The notes under the pieces are model-generated. The model was not told where the DNA came from and did no database searches. It worked only from the letters and a program-made list of their open reading frames with translations. Source: Henckelia pumila (lineage: Eukaryota > Streptophyta > Magnoliopsida > Lamiales > Gesneriaceae). From it: a stretch of 64,000 nt of DNA. The stretch's first letter is position 1. Every line of letters starts with the position of its first letter. Where the stretch lies: contig NC_133120.1 of the NCBI RefSeq assembly GCF_033568475.1, positions 81,692,151 through 81,756,150 on the forward strand. Direction: 5' to 3'. Positions 1-12,260 of the stretch are shown piece by piece. Both the position numbers and the translations under genes were made by a program.

Positions 1-79
1 GAAACAGACGTTCAAGATCATCTATCCCTCGAGTCAAGAAACTGTAGAAGCCATTGACAGAGTTGGAGGAAGGATCCAT
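1..79 (-). CDS. 5' end of an unrecognised gene, truncated by the window edge
   Basis: Read on the minus strand, an ATG at 77-79 opens a frame of 26 codons that stays open to the left edge. It starts [18 protein letters not shown] and continues with an acidic, leucine-containing stretch. The base composition is more balanced than the AT-rich DNA to its right. The purine-rich, GA-repeat sequence at about 100-420 would then be its 5' leader and promoter. The opening residues remind me of BYPASS1-like (BPS1) plant proteins, but 26 residues are too few for a firm call. It could also be a chance open frame. Confidence 0.4.
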   Translation of the reverse strand, partial: MDPSSNSVNGFYSFLTRGIDDLERLF

Positions 80-1934
80 CGTAAATATATATATTTATGA
101 TAGGAAACAGATAAAAGAAAACAAGGGTGGATTAAAGAGCAAGGGAGAGTGATATTTATATCGAAAGAAGGTGGGGGAAAGAAATGGAGGAATATCAATG
201 CTAGAAGCAGCTCAGGTTTCTAAGATTGAGAAAAGATTGTTGGGAGCAATGATGGTTGTTTCCTATTGAGGGGAAAAGATGATTAGTAATCTGCCATTTT
301 CATTGTTTTATGCGCACAGAGGAAGAAGGAAAAGAAAGAAAGAAAGAAAGAAAAAGGAAGGGGGGAAAACGAAATCCTCTCCTTAGGGGAAAAAGAGAGA
401 GAGAGAGAGTGAAAGCAGGCAAATTTGAGGGACATGAAATCCTCATGAACTCTCATACAATTTCTCCCTTTTTATCTGGTAAGGAGGGTGTGGCTTGTTT
501 GTATACTTTGTATTCACAGAGGAAAAAAGAAATAAACAATTTTGTACAAGTTTTTTAAAGTAAAATCTTGCTTTTTGGTGGTGCTTTAAATGATTTTAGA
601 TTGAGTTGTAATAAGTTTGACCGAATTGACTGTGATTGGAGACCTTATACTAAAGTTGGTCTACTCTTCAAATCCCCCTTTTATTTCTTTTTCTTGAGTT
701 ACTTCTGCCTTCATTAAAAAATATCAAGGAAACAATGTTTAAATATTATAATATTTAGAGAATAAAATTGATATCTTCTTTTGGTATGAGTGCTATTTGG
801 CCTCTTCTTTCCTTTTTTTCTTCCTCGAGCGACTGACTTTGTTCCTCTACATCCCTTCTATTCTCTTGAAATTTGTGGGGTTTTGTTTTCTCCTAGATTT
901 ATACTCTCTATTTAATCTTTGTGTACTTTTAAAGGATTTGAAATCATGGGATTCTTTGTATTTGAGTAGTGTACCTTCTACCAAAAAAGAAAAAAAACCA
1001 GACTTTTTAGGCCACTCAACCCCTTTTTACTATTTTTCTATTGCATAAAAAAATACATATTTTTAATTCTTTCCACCACATTTTTTCTTGTTTTTTGGTC
1101 GTACAATGTATGATGCTCCCCCTACACCTTACAGTGAACAAACCCACATGATATTTGAAGCTCACCATTTGAATAATGGCCCTTTGGACCCATCAATCAT
1201 CCTATAGGGTCGTTTTGGTCATTTCCTGATTTATTTACTAATTTATTTAGAAGATAATGCAAAATTATCCACATTCCATGGTAATTACAAATTTCGAAAT
1301 TATTTTAAATTCTTGGTGCATCTTTTCTAGGTGGGATAAGGGGGAACAAGAAATCTTGTTTGTATTGGATTGCTGTATTTTGTATTGTTTTTTTTTTACC
1401 TTGATGGTGCTCGTGGGTTTTTGGAGAGTGCGACATTGGAGAGGATGTTGGTGTTGTGAGATTTCATTGGAAAGTGGGATTTTTCATTTTTTTTTTTTGG
1501 TCCCTTTATTTCTTTGCTGGCTGCCTCACATCGAAGTACATATTTTATCAACATGGAACTAGCTTTCATATATCAACATATTCATAAGGTTTGCTCGATG
1601 GTTTATCTAATATACATAAAAAAAAACGATTGTTATATTATATAAGAGCATAAAATTTCGGACTCATATCGAACCTACTGGTATTACTAGTATTATTCGA
1701 ACTGGGTGTTAATATACGCGAGATCGGCTTATAATCTTTGACATGGTATTCTGGCCACCATCCTTTTCCATCCTATGCGGATGCCATCCGCTACAATTAA
1801 TTCATTCTCCAAGAATGTTTCATTTTCCTCTTAATGAACCGTAGATGGATACAACTGTATGGTCCATATCCCCTCCCCCAAAAATGAAAATGATTTCTAT
1901 AGGTTAATTGTGAGTATCTGGAATGAATGAACTC
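80..1934. other. Intergenic region, possible promoter of the left-edge gene
   Basis: No supportable gene is present. The stretch at 310-420 is purine-rich with GAAA and GA microsatellites, as is common in plant 5' leaders. The rest is AT-rich with T-runs. The open frames here have low complexity and no recognisable domain. Confidence 0.5.
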
Positions 1935-1942
1935 ATTATAAC

Positions 1943-2609
1943 CAGGCCCGGACCTGGCATGAGACGAGTGAGTCCGACGTTTCAGGCTCAGGTCCAAAAG
2001 AGGGCCCAAAAAAATTTCATAAACTATTATTAATGTATGTGTGCCATTATGTTTTTTAAAATGTCATGATTTTTCCAAAAAAAAAAAATTATTTTTACCG
2101 CATCTTTGTGTTTTTCATCACTCATCTTTCTCTCCAAATCTGAATTTTCAATCACATCGCAAGATAATTAATGAAGAGTGACTTTTGGATTTCAAAACTT
2201 TCACCACTTTCTTTTATTATTGATTCTTGGATTTCATAGACTTATATGTTTTTTTTTGTTTTTTTCATAATTTTTATGATTTTGTTAGGAATGTTTGTGA
2301 TATTTTTATTCGTGGGCATGTTTAGGTATAGTGTAAGAAATTTTTTCAACTGCTGCATTCATTTTCTTGAGTTTCGTATATTATCATATAATTGATGTTT
2401 TTGCTGATAAAATAGCAAAGTTTTATTTAAGTGATTATTTAATGACATTATAAATTTTTTGAACATTATATATATGTTTTTTTTATAATTTAAGTCTATA
2501 GTATTTTGCATATTTAGTTTTCAAAAACTCTCTTAATTAATTTTTTAAAAAGTTGAAAAAATTATTTTTAAGTTAAACTTAAAGCCTAAAAATCATAGGT
2601 ACGACACTG
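1943..2609. mobile_element. Non-autonomous hAT-type DNA transposon, about 667 bp
   Basis: The element begins CAGGCCCGGACCTG and ends GGTACGACACTG. The inverted termini match imperfectly, and the CAG...CTG ends are typical of hAT elements. It is flanked by a perfect 8-bp target-site duplication, ATTATAAC, at 1935-1942 and 2610-2617, the duplication length made by hAT transposases. The interior is AT-rich and non-coding, so it depends on a transposase elsewhere. Confidence 0.75.
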
Positions 2610-2617
2610 ATTATAAC

Positions 2618-3467
2618 ATATAACGTCAAAACAAATCATGAAATGAAAAGCTTAATTGGTTACTTAATATTCAAGCTTATGAATCGGAACGCTACGTCTC
2701 GACTCTCGAAGTATTTAATTAACTTATTTTATTGTATGCATGATATATATTCAACTTAATGGCGTATGTAGTTCCACGTGAACTAATCGATCCTCTAACG
2801 TATCCAATAAATCCACGGATTTGCTCGTTGATTATGTAATTCATTGCAAGTTGTTTTTAATTAGGTGTGTGATAATAATTAATAATTAGTTGTCAAATTT
2901 TAATGCTTTTGTGAGGGACCACACCACACATACACAAAATGAGCTTATAGCGTTGCATAAAGAAATTGATCAAAGCCTGCTTGTTTTAAGATGAATAGAT
3001 GATGATAGCTCCTGCCCATATGGATTAATGAAAGTGAAGAGGAGATGAGAGTAATTTAAATTTGGCCACCCAAGTATCCATTTCCATTCTTCAACTTAGA
3101 GCATGGATAAGAAACAAAATAAAAACATATGTTTTAGTAATAAAATATGGTCGATCTTGGAATCGACCTCGGAGTTAATAACTTGTGTATGGGTGTATGC
3201 ATTGTGTGCTTGTATAATTTTTTTCTAATTAATTTGATTTATATTCAAATATTAGTAATATTAAAAAAATTAATAGTAATATCAAATCTGTAAAAATTAT
3301 CATTGGACTAATTACAATTTAAAATGTCGAAATAAACAAAAAAACAAAAGAAATAACAAATGTCTAATATCTATGTCACATGAGAGTAATTTTGAAAAAA
3401 AAATAAAAAAGATATTGTCTTCTTTTTTCTAATGGACATATATTCTTTATATATAGTATAGATATAA
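2618..3467. other. AT-rich intergenic DNA
   Basis: I see no gene, delimitable repeat or RNA in this stretch. Confidence 0.5.
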
Positions 3468-3470
3468 TAA

Positions 3471-3588
3471 GGTAGTGTTTAGGGAGGACATCTAGGATGC
3501 ACTTATTAGCTTTTTCTTAACAAAATTTCAAAATTTTGTTAAAAAAAAATCCAAAAAATGCTTTTTAAAAGTTTTCTCAAGCACTACC
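3471..3588. mobile_element. Tourist-like mini-MITE, 118 bp
   Basis: The termini GGTAGTGTTTAGGGAG and CTCAAGCACTACC are imperfect inverted repeats. They are flanked on both sides by TAA (3468-3470 and 3589-3591), the 3-bp duplication made by PIF/Harbinger transposases. The centre has a second inverted repeat, AACAAAATTT...AAATTTTGTT, so the whole element can fold into a long hairpin. Confidence 0.65.
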
Positions 3589-3906
3589 TAAGTATAATAT
3601 GAATATATGATAGGGGAGATGTGTGAGACCAAATGTAGGTAAGTTGTGTTTGGAAGGACTGAAAATGTAAAGCCAAAAATAAAGGTGAAATTATGAAAAA
3701 GAATTATTTGATAGCGTAGTTGGCTTCCAAATGCTAGGCACAAGTGGAAGCCTTAGCTTTCATGTAAATGGTAAACCTTGAAAATGTACTTGTTTCTATA
3801 GTTTGGGCCCTCGTATGGTCTTTTCAAACTACTTGCTAGTCAAAAACGCAAAAGCGTGTAATCATAATATGCATATAGTTAAAGAAGCATTGACACAATT
3901 GTATGA

Positions 3907-4116
3907 GTGATTCTATGCTACACCGGGTGTGATACATTTCTTTTGTGTTTTTTATTAAGATGTTCGCGCGAACATCTTGCTGAAAAAAAATTATGTAGAC
4001 CCCGCCTGTATTTTTTGTCATTTAGCATGATATTTTTTTGTCATTTAGGAAGATGTTCGCGCGAACATCTAGAAAAAATTAGGGAGTATTTCACCCGATG
4101 TAGCATAGAATCACCC
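3907..4116. mobile_element. MULE-like MITE carrying two copies of a 20-bp palindrome
   Basis: The left terminus GTGATTCTATGCTACACC is inverted at the right end (4092-4114) with one mismatch in the first 23 bases, and the similarity extends inward. The flanks CAATTGTATGA (3896-3906) and CAATTGAATGA (4117-4127) match at 10 of 11 positions. This fits the 9-11-bp duplication of Mutator-like elements. Inside are two copies of the perfect palindrome AGATGTTCGCGCGAACATCT (3958-3977 and 4051-4070). There is no coding capacity, and the open frames crossing it are incidental. Confidence 0.65.
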
Positions 4117-4127
4117 CAATTGAATGA

Positions 4128-6869
4128 TCGTAATCTAGCAAAAACAGTATTTTATGTTTATCATCATGTAAAAATTTACAGTTGTCCCAAAACCGAGATC
4201 CAACGGAGGTGTGCGATGACAATTGTCCTCGACCAAACCATAAAATGTCAAAATTTTAATCGTACACATGTTTTCGTGCATCCGAGCATTTCATATAAAT
4301 ACCAAATATATGTAACATGCACGCACGAATTTAAAATTTCTTAGGAACGGAATTTTTTCCGAGCTTAACAATCCGAATGAATCAAAGGATGAGAATAATA
4401 ATGGAATAAAGGAAAAGTTTGGAGAATTCAAATCAAATAGAGTGTGGAAAGAATAATAATTGATTTAAGAAGCTAGCAATGAATGCCAAAACGTACAAGA
4501 TTTAGTGTTGAGCAATGGTCATTTCAGGCCCAAATGGGGCATTGATTCTCACAGCTGTTGGTTCACTTTACAGTAATTTTGTGTGTGCTGTCCCTTGGAA
4601 GCAGGCAATTATAACAAAAACGAACACTTAAACACTGCAAATTTCCTCCATCTGTGAATAAAAATGAATCATAACTGGCCATGAAAAAAGCGTAGAAATG
4701 ATGCAGAGAAAGACCCTTTTCAGCCTTTTTTTTTTCTTTTTTTTTGGGGGGGGCATTTCAGCATATATATATGATTTCCACTGCGAGCAATCATCAATTA
4801 TTATTATAAGAAATGTAGAGGATGCTGCATGCACTTTTGTATTAATGAATGAATCACCTATAATGCTAAAAAGAGTGAACACATCACATAGAAATGAGGC
4901 CTACTCTCTCTCTATTAATGCTTAGGTTTAGGCTGACAATGCCCTGCTTAGGTGGGCGCCGTCCACTCCAGCATCGTTTTAAGATTATAGTTGACTGTCT
5001 AAATATTGTTTTCAAATATTCTTTTTATCCTTTCTAAGTGTTGTTTCAAGAAAAATGGCTAAAAAAAAACACCCACATATTTGAGAGCCAAACGGCACGA
5101 AAACTCCATGTGTATACCTTCATTGTTGAGGTCGCACGAGTCCTGCATGATTCCATACGCGACTCGCGTGTTTTGCATTCATCGAACGACTATTTTCCAT
5201 CGGTTGGGGCATAGCCTTTCACAAGGGAGACGGTTACATAAGGTCCATTTGGATGATTCTGCATCATTATGTATGATATGTAACATTAATTAACTATCAA
5301 AGTTGTGTAAGTTTTATATGAAACTCTAATCTCTCTTTAAAATAACATTTATATCAAAGTTGCCCTAGTTTGATGTAGCATATGGATAATAACTATTTCT
5401 ACAATCAATGGGCTAGCTAGGTTTGGTCACATGAGTCATATCAACGTTGTAATGTCTGGTATTACTAAATTTTTGTCGCCGTTGTGAAATTAAATTATAC
5501 GATTGAATGAACATGTGATTTCAAAAATGCCTTTATGACATCGCATATATGTCGTCTCTTGCGATATCATTATACTTCAAAAACATGTTATTCATTTTTG
5601 TATTATTTCCTTTTTCTTGTTACGATTAACTTGACATTTTTTAATTGGGGATCAACCATGAAGCCACAGTGCCATTATGTACAAAAAGTGGGGGATGATA
5701 GTTGTAATGATGGAAGTGGCAATTAAATACAAAGGGAGGCTACCAGCACAAAATCTTGAATTTTTCTATTCTACTTTTTTCATTGAGTTATAATCCATTG
5801 CACTTTTGGGGCTAGCACTAATATAAAGAGCTTTTATTAGGGATTTTTTTTAATATAAAGAAAATAGTTGGTGAAGGTCCACTTTCAAAATTCCTTCCCC
5901 GTTATGATGCCCTAATGGCATCATCTCCACCCCTAAAAGAGGGAATTTCCAAAACCATATAATATAATATGCACATGTCAACACACACACGCACACTAAA
6001 TTTTAGAAAAGTATTAAATCGAGTGAGAAAATTATATAAGATAATGATATTGACAATGACAAAATAACCACAGCTCTATAAGTTATTTTCCCTCTTTGGA
6101 AAGGTAAAAATAGATGCAATTCTTGAATAGTAATTGATCTTATAATTTACATAAGAGGAACCCCATCACTTTTGGCAGCTAACATTTGCCTATCTTTATC
6201 GGGCAAGCTCGAAGACAAGTCGAACTTTGGTCGAGTCAATTTTTAGATGTGGATTCTTACAAGATTTGTGGCATAGTTTTTGGAAGTACTACTTACATGA
6301 ATTTATTCAAAACGTATGTTTCATGACCTATCTTTTTTTTAAAAAAAGATATAATAAAATTACCCATCAATAATTCAATGTTTTCTTCCCCTTTTCACTT
6401 CTTTTTCATAAATATAATTTAATATAATAATCCAAGGCCCGATCTTGCAATAATTCTACACACGTGTACTCAAATTCTCTATGGCCGACTAGTCATTCGA
6501 TTGATCACATCAAGAAATAGGCAAAATAATTAAAGGATAGGGCTCACATCCAACCCAATGTACAATGCATGTGTGGGAATGTTTGAAAAAATATTTCCAT
6601 GTTTTTTACATATAATTAATATTCCTATAGCGACGCCTCAACTTACTCCATGCATCGGATTTGATTCAAATATTTCAATAATATTATTAATAACTGGAAA
6701 ATTGCTGGAGTTTGAGCACGAGCATTCTTTTTATGTTTATTAAAATTTTAAAAAAAATGGATGAGATTTAGTCATTTAAAAATATATAATCAGATCTTTC
6801 CTCAAAAAATATATATATATAATCAGATCTCTCATGTGATTGATAATTTGAATAAATTTATATAATAGT
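4128..6869. other. Intergenic DNA without a recognisable gene
   Basis: This is AT-rich sequence with homopolymer tracts (for example the T and G runs near 4727-4754). The open frames at 4628-4925, 5081-5293, 5535-5726 and 6558-6743 have no domain, no usual initiation context and no recognisable exon structure. Confidence 0.5.
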
Positions 6870-7025
6870 AGATATCTTGTGAGACAGTCTCACGAATTAA
6901 TCTATATCCGTGAGAGAGGTTGACATGACTCATATCTATGATGAAAATTAATATTTTTTTGGGATCAGGTCGAATATAAGATTCGTCTCATAAAATTGAG
7001 ACATAAGACAATTTTATACAAGTTT
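6870..7025. repeat. Dispersed GAGAC-type repeat, copy A
   Basis: The block starts near GAGACAGTCTCACGA and ends near a run reading TTTTTGTGATTGT. It shares its order of motifs (a GAGAC-GTCTCA palindrome, a GATTCGT block, a TTTTTGTGA end) with 8493-8640. The two copies are diverged and I could not find a target-site duplication, so the class is unknown. Confidence 0.35.
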
Positions 7026-7351
7026 TTGTGATTGTAAAAATGGTCATTGCTTACTGACCAATTTTCATTCATTAGATCCTGATTTAAAGGGGGAAAAAAT
7101 CAAGGGTTAGGGTGTAGACCGTCGAGCCAGTCTCGAAGATTTGCTACCAAGTACAATGTAGGGCTTTTATAGGCCCAATGGCACACTTGAATAAAGGCCC
7201 TTAGACGGGCCTTTTTGGCCGGCCTAATATTAATATTAAAGCTGCAAACAAACCCAAAGCTGCTATATAGTTGTATATCATTATTTAAAAATTGCCAAAT
7301 ATATTTCAAAACAATATGATGGCGAGCCCATTATGATTTTCTAGAAATTAA

Positions 7352-7691
7352 GGTTTCGTTTAGATATGTATTTATAAAATGTTTTTATAAAAATATTTTT
7401 TTAAAAAAATTTATAAAATGTTTAAAAAGTTGTTTTAAAAATAAATATGTGTTTGGACAACTATTCTATAAAAACATGTTAACATTTCAAAAGTTATGTT
7501 GTTAATATTTGTTTTCCATAGTTCTATTCTAAAAACATCTAAAAATACATCTCTAAGTGTTCTTAAAAAGCTATACTTGAAGAGCATTTTTTAAAAAATA
7601 TTTTACAAAAATTTTATCCAAACACATAATTTAAGTTTTTTCACATATAAAACACTAAAAACGTTTTTAAAGTACATGTCCAAACAAAACC
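7352..7691. mobile_element. Tourist-like MITE, about 340 bp
   Basis: The left end GGTTTCGTTTAGATATGT and right end ACATGTCCAAACAAAACC are inverted repeats with four mismatches over 18 bp. Both sides carry the 3-bp TAA duplication (7349-7351 and 7692-7694). The GGTTTTGTTTGG-type terminus is characteristic of PIF/Harbinger MITEs. The interior is AT-rich and non-coding. Confidence 0.7.
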
Positions 7692-7694
7692 TAA

Positions 7695-8294
7695 TTGGAC
7701 ATCATTTTTTTTTGCTCCTCAAGTTAGAGAATGTTATTTTATAAGGTTTCTTTTGAATTAATGGCTTTCAAGTTAAAATTTTCAAATCTATAATAACAAA
7801 TTCATCTGACTTTTTGATGAATCCATTTGAATATTCGATAATAAATTTTAAATCCTCGATTACTTTTTTTTTGTGTGTGAATTTCAAATCTAGATGTAGA
7901 GTTCTATTTCAAATCATCCATTCGAATATTTCTCAAATCTATATCTTCCATATAAATGCAGCCGGGACATATCATATGGTAAGTAAGATCCTCGCATATT
8001 GCTTATGCCTCATGTTGGCATTTTTGCTCATAATATCTCACTTGCAAATGAATATTGGTCTCGAATTATTCGGTCGCATGACGATATATGTGATCGAGAT
8101 TTTGATCCGTACCCAACGCGGTAAATTTCTATTTATTTCTTTCATTACAATGGATTGTAGATTTTGTTTTGATGTATCTCTCATTCGGAAAGGTTTATGT
8201 TGCTGCATCATTTGAGGATTAACGATGAACTGTATTTTTTAACTTAGAAAAGACAGATTGAGTTATGGTATTTGCTAGTTAAATGTATGAAAGA
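7695..8294. other. Intergenic DNA; open frame without support
   Basis: A 133-codon open frame at 7814-8215 is rich in Phe, Ile and Cys, as expected from AT-rich random sequence. I recognise no protein family. I would not annotate a gene here. Confidence 0.5.
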
Positions 8295-8302
8295 AGAGCA
8301 GG

Positions 8303-8484
8303 CAATGTTGGAGCCAAAAATTTCATTTTATTCGGGCTACAATTTTTATCCCCTTAATGTTTTAATATTTTGGAATAAACTACCGGGGTTATCATCAAAT
8401 TATTCCAAAATCTTTCAAAATTAATATATATAATTTTTGAAAAAATTTTGTGCCACCCGGGCTTTAAGTGTGGCTCCGCCACTG
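8303..8484. mobile_element. hAT MITE, 182 bp
   Basis: The termini CAATGTTGGAGCCA and TGGCTCCGCCACTG are inverted repeats of the familiar CAGTGGCGGAGCCA type. They are flanked by a perfect 8-bp duplication, AGAGCAGG, at 8295-8302 and 8485-8492. It has no coding capacity. Confidence 0.8.
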
Positions 8485-8492
8485 AGAGCAGG

Positions 8493-8640
8493 TCTCTCCT
8501 ACGGGAGACGGTCTCATGATGTATATTTATGAGACGAATATATCTAACTTATATTTAAAAATAATATATGAATCAAGTCAAATAAGAGATTCGTTTCACA
8601 AATTAACTTATACAATCTTATTGAAATTTTTGTGATAAAA
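8493..8640. repeat. Dispersed GAGAC-type repeat, copy B
   Basis: It starts with the palindromic GGGAGACGGTCTC region immediately after the hAT duplication and ends at TTTTTGTGATAAAA. The motif order is shared with 6870-7025. The transposon class is undetermined. Confidence 0.35.
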
Positions 8641-9064
8641 AAAAAAAAAAAAACTCGCTCGATTAAAACAAACGTGTGAGTAAAATTCAAAAAAAAACAT
8701 TCGAAGATAAAAATTGGGTCCTGTTTTCCAATATTTTTGTTGTCTGACCCATTACTATGAAATTTTTAGGCCCAAATGGTGTTGGATTCAAACTCAAACG
8801 AAAAAGAATGTGAAAGCCGAGTTAAAGGAGAATCTACGATGAAGATGAACTTTTCAAATTTTGAATTTCAAGAAAGTGACAGACACAGAAAAGTGTGGAT
8901 AAAATTGAAAGCTAAATAGATGTACTTGCTGCTAAAGTGAGACAGACCTCATATTAAGCTTAGTTCGTATGCAAGTTGGGTGTATTTATAATTCATTTTC
9001 ATTATAAATTTGTTTTACCTTTTTTAAAAAAAAAAAAAAAATTGGGGGAAAAAGGGCAATTTTA

Positions 9065-9600
9065 TATGATAAGATTAGTTGACATTTGGAAAACCCCAAA
9101 GGTAATTTTTCTCTTACAACAAAGATTTTTTTAAGGTTTGCATGGGTCGCATCTTCAATTCTTGGATTTGTTCAAGAAATTGAAAAGGTAGGCTGAGAAT
9201 TAATTATTCCCAATTGAGAGTTGGACATTTGTTTTCGTCAAAAAATTATAAAAAAAAAAACAATATGTGTTTTCGATATTTTTAAATAATATATTTTTTT
9301 AATGAAAACATGATATTTGATATTATTCGAAAATAAAATATATAGACCACTAATATAATGACATAGTGGCTAATTTATTCACCAACTAGTTTAGCGCACG
9401 GAGTCGTCAATTATTTATTTAATCATCGAGTGTGATGGGTAGCCACTATATCCTAAATTGGATTGCTGTCTGTCCGAATTTTTTATATTTATAATTAGAT
9501 AATTTATTTATTATTTTTAAGAAAGGACAAATCAATAGATATTTAATTTGGAGTTTTAAATATTTTTTATTTTAAAAAAAACCATTTTCTTTTTGAAGTA
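9065..9600. repeat. Diverged duplication, copy 1
   Basis: This stretch shares blocks in the same order and orientation with 11,685-12,260. The shared blocks include AAGATTAGTTGACATTT, CAATTCTTGGATTT followed by TTCAAGAAA, a block around ATCGAGTGTGAT, and TTTAATTTGGAGTT. The blocks are interrupted by indels, so the duplication is old. No open frame or terminal repeat explains it. Confidence 0.5.
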
Positions 9601-10319
9601 AATAATTGGGCAGGGTGAGTTCTATGGGGTAATACACTATCCTAAACCTAACATAACATTTTTTTAAAATTGATACCCACAAAAAAATCACACACAGTGA
9701 TCAGATTTAAGTATATTAGATTAAAAAAGTGGGGTGGATGTAATTTTTTATGAAGATAAAATTCATAACTGCTATCTTTCGAAATACGCTAGGTATCCTT
9801 CGGCTCTAATCTAATATAGTAGTATGCAAGGTTGAACTCTATCGCAAACTACATAGGCTGTATATAGGTAAATGAGATCCTAGCATATGAGTAATACTCA
9901 AACCGTGCATCCAACGGTTCGTATTTTTATACATAGGCGTAATTAATTATATATTGTTGACGTGACAAATCATGAGATATTAGATCTATCATAATAATTC
10001 AATTTTTCTATTTGTGTGTTACTGTTAAATTATGCAGTTTTTTTCTTCGAATATTATTTTTGAACTTTTTTGTATGCAATCCAGTTATTTTTTAAACTCA
10101 AAGTTATTTAAATCAAAAATTAATATATATACATATATATTGTGTTATAGTAAATAAGTTTTCGAAGAGAAATACTAAAACTTGTGATTTTAATAATAAA
10201 AAGTCATGACAAATTTGTTTGCATATAACATATTAGTGAATAAGAAACTGACATGGTTGTTTTCATCTGATTAACATTTTTATTTTTTTCGGTGATATCC
10301 CACGAATGAGCTCATCACG

Positions 10320-11290
10320 TGCTTAGACCTAGTTCGAGACCATATCTAAGAATTAGGGCTCGGGTCCAACTCTAAGTGGTAAAATCAGCCCATAAGAGTA
10401 GATGATGAAAGGAGATAGGTTGGTTATAAGTAAGTGCGAGCCATTAGAGTAAAGCTAAAGGCTAAGGTATTAAGATGTTTGCAAAGAAGTGAGGTTCTAG
10501 ATCATGGGCGAAATAGTTGGAGTTGAAGTTAAAACTGGGGGAGTGAATATGTACTAGTTTTCCAAAGCATGAGGTTCAACCTCAACAAGTTGCGCCCTAA
10601 CCATGAGTGTCCTTAATATGATCCAAGGATTGGAGAACTAAATTGAAGAATGAAGAAGTGAAAGAAGGTGAAGATGGTGGAGGAGAGTAACTAGAGTAGA
10701 GCTCGCCCGAGGTGACGAGCCTTAGCCTCGCCTCAATGGCAAGGTCCCTAGCTTCAGCCTCACCTTAGGGATGAGGCCTTACGTAGGATTCCTCAGTGGA
10801 AGAGAGCCATGTTGGAGTTGTGACAAATGAGCCAATGAGTTGAAGATGACGAGGGTAGAGAAAAATGACTAGGGTAGAGTCTACCCAGGGTGGACGAGCC
10901 ATTTGCCTCAGCCTCGCGTCAAGGGCGAGGTCTCTAATCTTAAGCCTCGCTTCATGGGCGAGGCCATACCTTGAATCCTCTTATAAGGGCGAGCCGATGA
11001 TGAAAAGAGCGTGAGTTACATTCATGTGGTCCCCTACTGAATATGCGTAGTCCCCTACATCATATAAATAATGTGTTTACTCATTTCATTTGCAACCTAT
11101 TACTTTCATTTTGAGGGGTGTCTAGCTCATCTATTTGCTTGAGCATTGGAGGAGCTATGTCGGGACACCAACTCGGCCTCTCTAATAATCTTTGCTTGAT
11201 TTCAGGTTCACTTCGCAATTCAGAGTTTGGGCTCGGGTTGGATTCAGAAATCATATAAGGACCCTCAAATTTTAGTGAGTATCAATAGAT
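10320..11290 (+). repeat. Relic of a gypsy-type LTR or leader (Tat-like)
   Basis: The base composition is richer in G and C than the surroundings. Imperfectly repeated GCCTCGCCTCAATGGC / GCCTCGCTTCATGGGC blocks lie at about 10,720-10,970. The end reads TTGAGCATTGGAGGAGCTATGTCGGG and then CTTTGCTTGATTTCAGGT. I associate this arrangement with the U5/R end of Tat-type gypsy LTRs. A gypsy gag fragment lies 1.7 kb downstream at 12,961. No bounding LTR pair was found, so this is inference. Confidence 0.35.
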
Positions 11291-11684
11291 ACGATTTTGT
11301 AAAATAATTTTGATATTGATGTATATTTTACAACTAGTTTATTTGGACACACGTAATATCTTAAATAGTTTTACTCGATTTTTGTGTAAAAATGTCAATA
11401 TACGTAGATATAGAATTGAAACTAATTACGAAACATAAGAGATCATTTTTACAGCTAAAAAAGAAAGGGATTATTTTGGGGAAAAAACGAAAAAACAAAA
11501 GGGACCAAAATGAGTATTTATCTGGAGATAAACTTTTTATCTTTTAATTTTTAACGACGAAACGACGGAAGAGATGAATTTGGGAGACGTACAAAACATT
11601 AAAGACCAATTCGGCATCTCGAAAAAAAATATGATCATTTTGAAAAAAACGAGACCAAAATAGGTGTTATCCCTTAACTTATGC

Positions 11685-12260
11685 GGCTAAGATTAGTTGA
11701 CATTTAGAAAACACTAATTTTATTTTTGTCTATTCGTTTGATCAGTTTCCTCTTGCATATACTCTGTTAAGGTTTCAACTTTCATGTGTTACAATTCTTG
11801 GATTTATTCAAGAAAATCTAAGGGTGGATTGAAAATAAATAATTATCTCTTTGATAGCGATTTGGACATTGTTTGTCTTAAAAAAAAGCATAAATATATT
11901 GTGTTTTAAAATTTGGTTTAAAGGTACTTATTCTATAGAACACAATAATATATAAACCACTAAAAAATGTCGATTTGGCAGAATTACTAACGAACTTTGT
12001 TAATTATAAGCTAAGCGTCATCAATGATTTAATAATCGAGTGTGATAGCTAACCAATTTTCAAATTACTTGTATGTTCAAATGGTTGATTTATTTAGTAG
12101 GTTTATTTGAAAATAACAATGTCTAATTTTTAATTTTTGCTTCTGAGATTATGTATAAATGTGCTGTTTAATTTGGAGTTGATTTTTTTTTAAAATTAAA
12201 AAAAAGTCCACTTAAAAAGAATTAATCATCAATAATTAAATAACCAAAATCTTGGTCGAG
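11685..12260. repeat. Diverged duplication, copy 2
   Basis: Partner of 9065-9600, about 2.6 kb away in the same orientation. The gypsy relic lies between the two copies. One possibility is a pair of ancient LTRs or other terminal repeats, but neither clear TG...CA ends nor a duplication was seen. Confidence 0.5.

Noticed and set aside
1257..1562. 101-codon open frame
   Set aside because: Low complexity and Trp/Phe-rich, with no similarity to a known family.
3907..4344. 145-codon open frame
   Set aside because: It starts inside a MITE and takes its sequence from the MITE arms and AT-rich flanks. No family is recognisable.
7814..8215. 133-codon hydrophobic open frame
   Set aside because: The composition (Phe, Ile, Cys rich) is what AT-rich DNA yields by chance. 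There are no exon signals or domain.
10720..10970. GCCTCGCCTC repeats considered as a GC-rich coding region
   Set aside because: No frame stays open. The pattern fits a decayed LTR or leader repeat better.
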